From: Mesostigma viride
Taxonomy: Eukaryota > Streptophyta > Mesostigmatophyceae > Mesostigmatales > Mesostigmataceae
Assembly: GCA_009746045.1 (NCBI GenBank)
Contig: RPFO01000231.1
Location: 1,549,340-1,613,339, forward strand
Reading direction: 5' to 3'
Length of the DNA stretch: 64,000 nt
The notes under the pieces were generated by a model. That model ran no database searches, was not told the origin of the DNA, and worked only from the letters and a program-made list of their open reading frames with translations. Positions 57,401-64,000 of the stretch are shown here, one piece after another (positions within the stretch are counted from its first letter, which is position 1; the number at the start of each line of letters is the position of its first letter). The position numbers and the translations under genes are program-made.

Positions 57401-58208
57401 GAAACCCCTGCCTATACATTGGTATCCTGGACTTGGGATGGTGACTCCTATCAACGCACGGCTTCTTTCCTTGGCTGCACAGGACAAACACAATATTGCA
57501 CTTTGACGTCGCGATTCCTGATTATACCAACCCAGCTGTCTGTAAGGAATTTTAACTCGAACTCTTGCTTTTCAATGCAAGGCGTGTGCGCGCCTCATGC
57601 GCAAGCAAGCGACGATGAAGAAACATGCATACCTTGAAGTCGACGCTATAGGCCAGCAGGCCGTGATCCGGGCTGACTGAAACGGCCCGCACCTCGCAGT
57701 GGGCCTTGCCCTTGGCCAGCTCATTCTCGTCCAGGATAATCTCCTCCGTGCCATCGGCCGACTTTCGGCAGTGGAAGACGTAGCTGCTGCCCTTCTCTGT
57801 CCGGGTGTAGTACTGGTACTTCCCGTACGGGTAGGGGTAGGCGGCGTCCGTCTCCTGGACATGGGACAGGAGCTCCTCGTACAGTACCTTGTTCAGGTCG
57901 TCGAGGTGCTGCGTCATGTGCTTTGTATACGCGTTCTCCTTACGCAGGTGCTCGAGAATCTTCGGGTCCTTGCGGGTGTCATCGCGGGCGTGGAAGTATT
58001 CGTCCTTGAGGTAGATGAGGGTTTTCATCGGGTTGTCCCCTCGAATTTGACCCGGCACGTCACCAAAGGGGACGTAGTGGGTCTTCTTCTGTAAGATGGG
58101 AGGCGAGGACAGGCATGCCGCTGTGCGACCGCGTCGTGTCACGGTCCGGATCGTGCCGACGCAGGCGGCTGCGAGGCCGAGCGCCACTGCCAACTGGCTA
58201 CCCACCAT
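48070..58208 (-). CDS. Oligopeptidase B-type serine peptidase (S9A), seven exons
   Basis: Exons (minus): 57633-58208, 56383-56595, 54822-54978, 53779-54137, 51621-51710, 49566-50115, 48070-48434. All junctions are GT/AG and phases match; the sum is 2,310 bases, 769 residues plus TGA. The first 35 residues are hydrophobic then Arg/Ser/Thr-rich, which could be a signal anchor or organelle-targeting peptide. The beta-propeller spans about residues 80-460. The alpha/beta hydrolase domain holds GYGSYEISIDP, RGGGEMGRSWYEGG, GRSAGG (Ser603), GLFDPRV (Asp688) and GHFSAS (His723). Spacings of 85 and 35 match the catalytic triad of characterised oligopeptidase B, which cleaves short peptides after Arg/Lys. 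The protein is somewhat longer than bacterial members because of the N-terminus and a Ser/Pro-rich loop. Introns hold two inverted-repeat elements, octamer arrays and exon-edge echoes. Confidence 0.92.
48520..48570 (-). repeat. Echo of peptidase exon-7 start in intron 6
   Basis: About 40 bases nearly match the plus-strand exon-7 start (GCGCTCCTCGTTCGG then CCCCACTCCTCTG), 120 bases further into the intron. Confidence 0.8.
48766..49511. mobile_element. TA-flanked inverted-repeat element (746 bp) in peptidase intron 6
   Basis: The ends are inverted repeats of about 27 bases differing at one position; the left begins CAGTCATTCCCGCGTTAAGT. TA is duplicated at 48,764-48,765 and 49,512-49,513. Sub-terminal copies of the CGTTAAGTTACGA motif are repeated inside at 48,820-48,890 and 49,425-49,480. 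No transposase frame is seen, so it is non-autonomous. The CAGT terminus and TA duplication suggest the Tc1/mariner superfamily (inference). Confidence 0.75.
49512..49565 (-). repeat. Echoes of peptidase exon-6 donor
   Basis: The plus-strand phrase TACCCCACT(C) followed by TTAA.TCCA..AAC repeats at about 20-40 base spacing next to the donor, with more copies at 48,618-48,660 and 48,738. Confidence 0.65.
49566..50115 (-). CDS. Peptidase exon 6 (nucleophile serine)
   Basis: Acceptor CCACCCAG, donor GTACGT, 550 bases, phase 0 in and phase 1 out. It encodes the hydrolase core with GRSAGGLLMGAVLNMRPELF. Confidence 0.92.
50190..50945 (-). repeat. Echo array of peptidase exon-6 acceptor
   Basis: Copies of the plus-strand phrase GAGCGGTCGTAGTTGGGGCA plus GGGCTGG occur at about 50,205, 50,322, 50,424, 50,536, 50,652, 50,818 and 50,918. 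Spacing is about 100-165 bases and divergence grows with distance from the exon. Confidence 0.85.
51240..51560 (-). repeat. Echo array of peptidase exon-5 donor
   Basis: The plus-strand phrase CACCTTCTCCTTGAGCAG followed by (C/T)G(T)GCGCTCCC recurs at about 51,257, 51,347, 51,428 and 51,523, with the real donor at 51,617. Spacing is about 90 bases. Confidence 0.85.
51621..51710 (-). CDS. Peptidase exon 5
   Basis: Acceptor AGCTTGCAG, donor GTGAGG, 30 codons, phase 0. It encodes FTYSSMTTPVTTFDYDM, the family-typical linker back to the hydrolase domain. Confidence 0.9.
51830..51882 (-). repeat. Echo of peptidase exon-5 acceptor
   Basis: GGCGTGGTTATGCTCGAGTA and CACACCTGC repeat the exon-5 start about 157 bases into intron 4. 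Confidence 0.75.
52503..52661. repeat. Three tandem copies of a 53-bp unit
   Basis: The unit begins ACTAGTTGATGTCGACAATA and ends GACGGAGCGGATGT. The second copy has one G-to-A difference. It lies in peptidase intron 4. Confidence 0.9.
53066..53316. repeat. 37-bp tandem repeat with alternating variants
   Basis: Nearly seven copies of a 37-base unit (GATRCTAGTATACCCATGAG then CAACTAGTAGTAACAAA). The R position alternates G, A, G, A, G, A, G, so the true unit is a 74-base dimer. Confidence 0.9.
53317..53526. mobile_element. TA-flanked inverted-repeat element (210 bp) in peptidase intron 4
   Basis: Perfect inverted ends (left: CAGTCATTCACGCCTTAAGT and a few more bases) with TA at 53,315-53,316 and 53,527-53,528. 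It shares the terminal CAGTCATTC.CGC.TTAAGTT with the element at 48,766. Internal copies of the terminal motif lie near 53,375 and 53,480. There is no coding capacity. Confidence 0.8.
53530..53720 (-). repeat. Echoes of peptidase exon-4 donor
   Basis: The phrase CCGCTCACCTTGGTGGTGTC followed by CCACTCCT at the real donor is echoed at about 53,671-53,705 (GGCTCACCCCTCGTGGTGTC) and 53,531-53,566, and weakly at 52,984-53,010. Confidence 0.75.
53779..54137 (-). CDS. Peptidase exon 4
   Basis: Acceptor GAACGCAG, donor GTGAGC, 359 bases. It encodes VDYNVDHHGKFFYIVTNQDD and further propeller blades, ending in EWDTTK. Confidence 0.9.
54195..54290 (-). repeat. Echo of peptidase exon-4 acceptor
   Basis: GGTCCACGCCCTCGCGGCGC, and GGCATGCAGACA about 45 bases on, repeat the exon-4 start and following intron (54,110-54,175). 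Confidence 0.6.
54585..54790. repeat. 17-bp minisatellite
   Basis: About ten copies of AGTAT(A/G)GTAGATACAAG in peptidase intron 3. Confidence 0.9.
54822..54978 (-). CDS. Peptidase exon 3
   Basis: Acceptor CCCGCCAG, donor GTGCGT, 157 bases, phase 0 in and phase 1 out. It encodes VDELLLSEDDTLFNASFGKT and following propeller sequence. Confidence 0.9.
55065..55140 (-). repeat. Echo of peptidase exon-3 start
   Basis: CCTTGAAGAGGGTGTCGCCT then AGGAGCTCGTCCGCC repeats the exon-3 start in intron 2. The echo is still in frame and would encode ADELLSKGDTLFKAL beside the real VDELLLSEDDTLFNAS. Confidence 0.8.
55754..56010. repeat. Octamer array (CCCTCGAG)n
   Basis: About 30 copies of the 8-base unit with CCCTCCAG variants near the right end, in peptidase intron 2. 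The Pro/Ser/Leu and Gly/Arg frames across it are artefacts. Confidence 0.95.
56046..56310. repeat. Octamer array (CCCTCAAG)n
   Basis: About 32 copies of a unit that differs from the neighbouring array only by G-to-A at the CpG. A short irregular stretch separates the two. Confidence 0.95.
56383..56595 (-). CDS. Peptidase exon 2
   Basis: Acceptor CCCCTTCAG, donor GTGGGG, 71 codons, phase 0. It encodes a propeller segment beginning GDETYDICFKDLSTG. Confidence 0.9.
56600..57049. repeat. G-rich intron tract and (GGGT)n array
   Basis: A purine/G-rich stretch (56,600-56,904) leads into about 35 GGGT units (56,905-57,049, one GTGGGT interruption) in peptidase intron 1. On the transcript strand it reads (ACCC)n. 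Confidence 0.95.
57633..58208 (-). CDS. Peptidase exon 1
   Basis: ATG at 58206-58208, 192 codons, donor GTATGC, phase 0. It encodes the targeting-like N-terminus and the S9 N-terminal segment (VLYEELLSHVQETDAAYPYP, GSSYVFHCRKSADGTEE) ending in YSVDFK. Confidence 0.9.
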
Positions 58209-59153
58209 GTTTACAAGTAAGGCTTCTCTGGCACGAGCACACCGCTAATCCCAGTATTTTATAGCACCAATATCACCAATTGCGAAACTTAGGTGCTAAT
58301 GCCAAGCTCCAAAAAGTAGGAACGATAAGTCAATATCAGACACTCCTCTAAATCCTGAAAACACCGGGTGCAACGCCCGTCGAATTCGCTCGGGTCAGTC
58401 GGGTGCACCAGACGTCTGTCAGCGTGAGAATGGGGTTTTATATGTAGGTTTTCCTCGGGCAAGAAGGCAAGAACCATGCGCACGCTGGGCAAAACCCCAG
58501 TGCAACAATTCGCCCCCCGCACACATGACGGGACACGTGGAGGAGCGCGGAGGCGTGGTCAGTTCTCAATAGTTTCTCAATGCGCCTCATTCGCTCACAC
58601 GTTCCCAGGTAAAAGTACTCAAACCTTGCCAAACACGCCGAGATTATGCAAGATGTTTTGAAAGATCTTGTTCTTTGGATATTTGCCCGTTCAATGGCCG
58701 CTACATCATCAGTCGCACGGTCTAAGTCACGCCAGCCACTAATCCTTGCTCTTGGACCCGCTGCTGACTGTGCTGCTTGGCGCTTGCGTGCTTGCCCAGC
58801 AGGGCATGAGACGCGCGATCTCCGTCGCCCTCGCCTCGAAGCCACGGGGGCAGAACATAACGTAATGAACTCGTTGGCCACCGCCTGCATAGTAACTCCA
58901 TATTGATTTTCCTGCATACTCCATATTGATTTTTTACTGCACGCATCGACGCGGAGTTTGGCTCTAGATACTTCGCCAAGGCGAGAATCAAGCAAGTTTA
59001 CGAGTAATTCCATCGCGGGAAAATGGGGGGCGTTTTCCTGATGGAATTCGCATAATTGACATTGAAATTTCCCTAGCACGGCGTCCTCTCAGGTCGGCTG
59101 AGTCAGACGTCCCATTTACCGCGTCGGATGAAACGAGCACATAGGTAGTGCAA
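58209..59153. promoter_or_regulatory. Shared 5' region between divergent peptidase and sensor-kinase genes
   Basis: The ATG of the minus-strand peptidase (58,208) and the ATG of the plus-strand sensor-kinase-like gene (59,154) face away from each other across 945 bases with no other gene. It must contain both promoters. I see no certain TATA box. Confidence 0.5.
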
Positions 59154-59525
59154 ATGGCCGTCGCATCACAGCATGCTGCTCTTGCAGACTACGGGGCGCT
59201 GCTAGGAAACCGCGCGCTCTGCGTGCGTATATTCTCGTGCTCGCCAAATGCAGTTCGCCGGCATACCGCGCATAGCATTGCCAAAGCTAGGCTACCGGCT
59301 TTGGGGCGGTTCATCACCGGTACTGTGAGGACCCGACGGCGCGCGAAGACTGCTACGGCAGTGCGGACTAGTGGAGACACCTCGAGTGTAAATGCACGAT
59401 ATTCTGCGGACGGGGATGTTTGGAGTTTGGAATCTGCCAGAGAATACAGCGAAGACTTTCTTAACCTGTGCGAAACACAGACCCAGCTACTTAGAGAGCT
59501 CACAGGGTCGCAAACCCGCCTAACA
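59154..59525 (+). CDS. CSK-like exon 1
   Basis: ATG at 59154 (a GTG two codons upstream is not used), 124 codons, donor GTAAGT. It encodes the transit-like N-terminus and the first GAF helix. Confidence 0.7.
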
Positions 59526-62500
59526 GTAAGTAATGTGTGAATCCTGGCGCAATTTGACGTTTGAGAGCTCAGTACCCGTGCACGCGCGCTGCTACATCAC
59601 CTCACGGGTTAATGGCGAAAAGCGGGTAATTTGCTTGCACTGTTGCCCTCCACCGCTGAGGGTATGGCGCCCCGCTCTAAACTTCTAACCATGTAACTTT
59701 TTGAGGGGATATCTCGCTTAGAATTTTCTAAGCGAAATTTGGCGGAGAGATGGATACTGGGTATCGTGAAATAACGGTTAACGTCCCATTAATTGCAAGT
59801 ACATGAGCGAAAATGGCATCTTATGTTAGTTCCTTCTTGCATAAACGTTTCCGGTGCTGACGTGACGGGGGAACCAGGAAAGAGGTTATCAAGGTCTAGG
59901 TAAGGTTCATGGTCAGGTTCATCCGACCCCCTCCCGAAGGGGTCGCCCTCGCGAAGCCTAGCCTGATGGTCATGGTCACTGTAATGGTCACTGTAATTGT
60001 CACTGTAATGGTCGCCCTCGTGAAGCCTACGTCTGCAGCCCATGGTGTGCGGGGGGCTCATTGGGTGCCCTGTCTGGTTTGCCATGTGGGGACATGGCAG
60101 GAGGTCGGCGGCGGTAGTAGGATGGGGGTAGTAAGATGGGGCCAGACGGTTGGGAACGTGGGGTCAAATTCTCTGGGCTAGTGTGTCTAGTTGGCCCTTT
60201 GGTTCACTGCACTTGTGGACGTGGCAGAAGGGGGGGAAGGGGGATGCCCGTAGGGGGATACACGTGCCTGGCCTTGCTACACTTCCAGCAGTTTTCTGTT
60301 CTGTTTTGTTTTTGTTAACCGTGCCCTTGAGGGTCCTGCCTCGGCAGAGAGCCCTTCCGCGCCTTGAGGCATGCTATCAGTTCAAGCACTGTCAGGTGTA
60401 ATCGCCAGCCGTCAGGACACATGTGTGGGCTTTAGACCAAAAATTGTGAATGAGGAAATGTGCTGCCCTGTTTCTTCTTCCTCCCATTTTTCTCCTGGTC
60501 CCCTCCCACACACATGCCCTCCCTCATCACCACACAACCACCCCAGATCTACGTCTGCACGGCAACAAAGCATATCACAGAACAAGAATCATCTCTTATT
60601 ACTCGTGGTGACAACCGAATGGACATGACTCACCTTGCTGTGTCTTCCTGCCCCCCTCTCTCCCCCCCCTGCGCCCCCCTCCCCCCAACATCGATGTCCA
60701 TATTGGCACATGACTGCATCAACGCAGTGGGGGTAAAGCGTCCCAGCAACCCAATAGAACATCCGTATGACGTTAGAGCATGAAGATGTATCATTAAAGG
60801 TAAACAATTTGCTCGCGCCCCCGCCCTCCACTCCCCCCCCCCCCCCCCCCCACTAACACAAAACGGCAGATCTACGTCCGCACGGCGTCGGAGCGCGGCC
60901 CCGCCCCCCTCCAGCTGACGCGTGTCGCGATGGACCCTGACGAGGGCGTGGGCGTGGAGGAAGACGTGCTTCTGATCGGTGCCTCCGGGAGCATCCTGCC
61001 CAGCGAAACTTCCGAGCGGGCGGAAGCATTCCTGGTGGCACAGGAGGTGGGTGGCTTGGTCGCAGTAAATAGTAGTAAGAATGATGATGATAATGGGTGG
61101 CTTGGTGGGGCGATTACATAATAAATAAGTGACCAGAATCATCATAGTAGTGGGTGGCGCTTGGTGGGGCGATTACATCATAAATAAGTGACCAGAATCA
61201 TCATAGTAGTGGGTGGCGCTTGGTGGGGCGATTACATCATAAATAAGTGACCAGAATCATCATAGTAGTGGGTGGCGCTTGGTATGGATCATGATACAGC
61301 CTGGCACAGGCAGGAGGTGGGTGGGGGGATGCCAGTATTTCTAGGATAGCAATGCAACTATTGATCATTATAGTGATCTTTATGATCGTATAGTGATCCT
61401 ATGATGTAGCATGGTGCAGGCAAGAGTGCGCCAGGTTATGTGAGCGGGGTTCCCATAGTGCATAACAACAATGGTAGTAATACTTTGATGGTAACAGTAA
61501 TATTACTTGATGGTAGTGATGCTTAATGGTAATAATACTTTGATAGTAACAATGATATTTCTTGATGGTAGTGATACACAATGGTAATAATACATAATGC
61601 TTGTCACAATCATGATAGTGGTTGTGGAGGAGGACAATCTGCCGGTAGGGTTGATCAGGGTTTAGGTATTTGGGTCTAGGGTTAATGGTTTAGGGAGGTC
61701 GAGCGAGGGTAACAACGACATCGCGTGACACAGGCAGGAGTGCACCAGCATGCCACAACCCAAATGCGTTGTCCCCTCGCGCTTTGCATGAAACAAAGCA
61801 TGTTCGTGAACGCTCTCCACCCTCTCTCGCCCTCCCTCCCCACCCCATTCCTCCCCCTTCCCCCCCCCCTTCCCTCCCCTTTCCCTGCCAGGTGGTTGAG
61901 CTGCCTGACTGCCCCACCTGGGTCGTCCCCTTGAAGCGGGGCCCTCGGCTCGTGGGCCTGCTGGTGGTGGAGAATCTGCAGTCGTCCGAGATGGCGGACC
62001 GGCCCTCTGCATCGGCGTCATCTTCGGACAGCCCTTTCACATCATCCTCATCCCCTGACCGGCCTTTCGCGTCATCAACGCCGTCACACGGCCCGTTTGG
62101 TATGGCACCATCTGTGTCAACAGCAACGGCCACGGGGGCAACAATGACCATGGCGGCAGGGAACAATGATCCGTTCTCGGGCTCAGGAGTTCAGGCGCGC
62201 GAAGACAGCACGGCAGTCCGTGGCGAGGACAGCACGGCAGTGCGTGGCGGGGACCGTGTGCCGGCAGCCAGGGGAAGAAGACGCACCCGCAAGGGGCGGC
62301 GAAGGCAGCCTGACGTCACCAGCATGTCGGCGCAGGCTCGGCGTTGGGACAGTGACAGCGGTCAGTGGCAGGACGCGGAGGTGTTCCCTGGGGACAGCGA
62401 TGATGTCAGCGCAGATGTCAGCGCCCGCTTGGGAGGATCGCAAGAGCCGTGCGAGGATGACTCTGGCAGCGGTCACCGAGGTGACGGCCCAAATGCGGAG

Positions 62501-63016
62501 GGGGAGGCGGGCCCGTTGGACCCTGACCTCAGGGCGTTGCCGAGTGGACCGTCATCACTCGTTTCGTCATCGTCAAATCCCTCATCGCCTTCATTTTCTT
62601 CATCGTCGTCACCATTGTCTACCTCGTCCTCTTCTAGTATTCTCTCGGCGCAGGATGCCGCAGGAGACCGTCCTTACTGGGGCGATGGCAACGAGGCCAG
62701 GGATGGTTTGAGGTGGCCAGCGCGCAAGTCACAACAAGCCGGGCAACAAATTGAACAGCAGGGAGGGCAGCACGCAGGACGCCCGCTACTGGGGCACGAG
62801 CAGCAGCAACCACTTGGGCATGAGCACCGGCAGCAGCAGGGGCATGCACACGGCCCCGAGGGAGTGTCGGCCGAGGTGCACGACAATGGCGTGAGCGGCA
62901 GCCGTGGGGATGAAGGGGTGGCGGGGGGCAGCAGCAACCGCGGCGGCATGATGCGGTTCCGTACCGCCGTGCTCGCGGTGGCGCGGACGATCGCGCTGGC
63001 ATGCGTGCTGGACCAG
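59154..63016 (+). CDS. CSK: Chloroplast-sensor-kinase-like protein, exons 1-3 (3' part outside window)
   Basis: Exons 59154-59525, 60870-61046 and 61892-63016 join in phase 0 (124, 59 and 375 codons) and end at a GTGGGT donor, so the gene continues rightwards. The first about 75 residues are Ala/Arg/Ser/Thr-rich, as in a plastid transit peptide. Then comes EYSEDFLNLCETQTQLLREL leading into a GAF-type sensor domain (LTIYVRTASERG, LQLTRVAMDPDEG, VVPLKRGPRLVGLLVVEN). A closing helix reads VARTIALACVLDQ. The order and motifs match the GAF region of plant CSK and cyanobacterial Hik2, sensor kinases linked to control of plastid gene expression by plastoquinone redox state. A roughly 320-residue Ser/Gly/Gln-rich insertion sits inside the GAF domain. 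The kinase part is not in the window, so the assignment rests on the sensor region. Confidence 0.65.
60541..60580 (+). repeat. Echo of CSK-like exon-2 acceptor
   Basis: CCCCAGATCTACGTCTGCAC then GGC repeats the exon-2 start (CAGATCTACGTCCGCACGGC) 325 bases upstream in intron 1. Both copies keep the AG. Confidence 0.8.
60870..61046 (+). CDS. CSK-like exon 2
   Basis: Acceptor ACGGCAG, donor GTGGGT, 59 codons, phase 0: IYVRTASERGPAPLQLTRV through AEAFLVAQE. Confidence 0.75.
61095..61275. repeat. 59-bp tandem repeat, about three copies
   Basis: Unit GGGTGGCGCTTGGTGGGGCG then ATTACATCATAAATAAGTGA then CCAGAATCATCATAGTAGT. It starts directly after the exon-2 donor of the CSK-like gene, and the unit start resembles the donor region itself. 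Confidence 0.9.
61295..61745 (+). repeat. Echoes of CSK-like exon-2 donor
   Basis: CTGGCACAGGCAGGAGGTGG at about 61,300, GTGCAGGCAAGAGTGCGCC at about 61,413 and GACACAGGCAGGAGTGCACC at about 61,727 repeat GGTGGCACAGGAGGTGGG at the real donor. Confidence 0.6.
61892..63016 (+). CDS. CSK-like exon 3 with large low-complexity insertion
   Basis: Acceptor CCCTGCCAG, donor GTGGGT, 375 codons, phase 0. It begins VVELPDCPTWVVPL and ends TIALACVLDQ. In between is a Ser, Gly, Asp and Gln/His-rich stretch. Confidence 0.75.
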
Positions 63017-63124
63017 GTGGGTGGGTGGGAGACTACTGGTGGAGCGGGGTGAGGCGTGTGGGCGGCAGAGAGCTGTGATAACGCCTGTAAGAGTTCTTTC
63101 ATATTTTTAAAGCTTACGGGTACA

Positions 63125-63172
63125 TATCTGGATCGCGCTGGCGTGCATGCCGGACCAGGTGGACAGATGGGT
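63125..63172 (+). repeat. Echo of CSK-like exon-3 donor
   Basis: GATCGCGCTGGCGTGCATGC then CGGACCAGGTGGACAG repeats the end of exon 3 (GATCGCGCTGGCATGCGTGC then TGGACCAGGTGGGTGG). It lies 144 bases downstream, with a potential donor retained. Confidence 0.85.
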
Positions 63173-63590
63173 GGGTGAGTGGGTGGGTGGGTGGGTGGGT
63201 GGGTGGGTGGGCGGGCGGCGGGCGGGCGGGCGGGCGGCGGGCGGGCGGGCGGGCGGGCGGGCGGGCGGGCGGGCGGGCGGGCGGCGGGCGGGCGGGCGGG
63301 CGGGCGGGCGGGCGGGCGGGCGGGCGGGCGGGCGGGCGGGCGGGCGGGCGGGCGGGCGGGCGGGCGGGCGGGCGGCGGGCGGGCGGGCGGGCGGGCGGGC
63401 GGGCGGGCGGGCGGGCGGGCGGGCGGGCGGCGGGCGGGCGGGCGGGCGGGTGGGTGGGTGGGTGGGTGGGTGGGTGGGTGGGTGGGTGGGTGGGTGGGTG
63501 GGTGGGTGGGTGGGTGGGTGGGTGGGTTGGCGGGCGGCCGGGCGGGGGGTGGGGGGTGGGTGGGTGGGTGGGTGGGTGGGTGGAGGGGGG
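63170..63590. repeat. (GGGT)n/(GGGC)n/GGC array
   Basis: About 420 bases of GGGT, then GGGC with scattered GGC interruptions, then GGGT again, on the transcribed sense strand of CSK-like intron 3. All frames across it (Gly/Arg/Ala, Trp/Val, Pro/His) are artefacts. Confidence 0.95.
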
Positions 63591-64000
63591 GGCATTACTA
63601 GGCATTGAAGACTTTATTTTGATAGGCTTGCTGTTAAATTTTGGCTCGGGTTTCAATGTATACAACCCTGTTGGACTTAGCGTAATTTTACAGTGTCTTT
63701 TTTTTTCTTTTTAAGCCTGTATTGTTAGCTTTGACTGGTAGCGCTTGTGACGGTGAGGAGGCCGGTTTGCTGTGGTTACAGTTAAGGGATTGTGAGTGAG
63801 CCGGCTGCTTCCATTTTTCTTCATTTTGACCTGTCCGTGCCGTGTAAAGTCATCGTGCTGCGTGTGTTGCCGAAAGGTCCCTCCCTCCCTCCCTCCACCT
63901 CATCCCATTCCCATGCCTTCTGTTTATGCCTCCGTGTACGTGCGTTGGCGGTTGTAGTTATCCCGCAGCACGCGTCGGTGCTGCTCGAGGGGTGTAGGGG
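63591..64000. other. Intron sequence of CSK-like gene, no exon seen
   Basis: No continuation of the sensor-kinase reading frame is recognisable before the window ends. Confidence 0.4.

Noticed and set aside
63107-63714. Gly/Arg- and Pro/His-rich frames at the right edge
   Set aside because: Artefacts of the GGGC/GGGT array.

Overview
The window is eukaryotic nuclear DNA. Protein-coding genes are split by GT-AG introns, L1-like non-LTR retrotransposons are abundant, and simple-sequence and minisatellite tracts are dense. A chloroplast-sensor-kinase-like gene at the right edge, a plant-type cytochrome b561 and the overall style point to a photosynthetic eukaryote, most likely a green-lineage alga. 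That lineage call is inference; no species can be named.

Layout. 1-10,570 is a retrotransposon nest: an ORF1-only element, a nearly complete two-ORF LINE (2.6-7.7 kb) and several 5'-truncated copies. 10,993-22,810 (minus) holds exons that fit one long gene: ankyrin-repeat exons, then coiled coil, Ser/Thr-type protein kinase, HECT ubiquitin-ligase domain and RZ zinc finger, with a one-base frameshift at a 10-base homopolymer. 22.8-28.2 kb is mostly gene-poor, with GT and CT tracts and one decayed unknown reading frame. 28,237-30,399 (plus) is an F-box-like LRR protein with a minisatellite-encoded acidic tail. 31.2-36.6 kb is a second cluster of ORF1-only retroelements. 37,305-39,814 (minus) is a complete three-exon cytochrome b561. 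40.9-47.0 kb is a third LINE nest. 48,070-58,208 (minus) is a complete seven-exon oligopeptidase B-type serine peptidase. Head to head with it, 59,154 to beyond the window's usable right side (plus), are the first three exons of a chloroplast-sensor-kinase-like protein.

The gene models were built by hand from splice sites and reading phase. For the peptidase the seven exons sum to exactly 770 codons, and the predicted Ser-Asp-His spacing (85 and 35 residues) equals that of known oligopeptidase B. For cytochrome b561 the three exons sum to 271 codons with all four haem-ligand histidines.

The most striking observation is that introns of three unrelated genes (cytochrome b561, peptidase, sensor kinase) contain degenerate tandem 'echoes' of the neighbouring exon edge, about 25-50 bases of exon plus splice site, repeated one to seven times at roughly 90-150 base spacing. 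Other points are a probable ankyrin-kinase-HECT-RZ fusion, ORF1-only elements that share a 3' stem-loop and TTAA-type tail with RT-bearing LINEs, and two TA-flanked inverted-repeat elements whose pre-insertion sites are preserved in adjacent repeat units.
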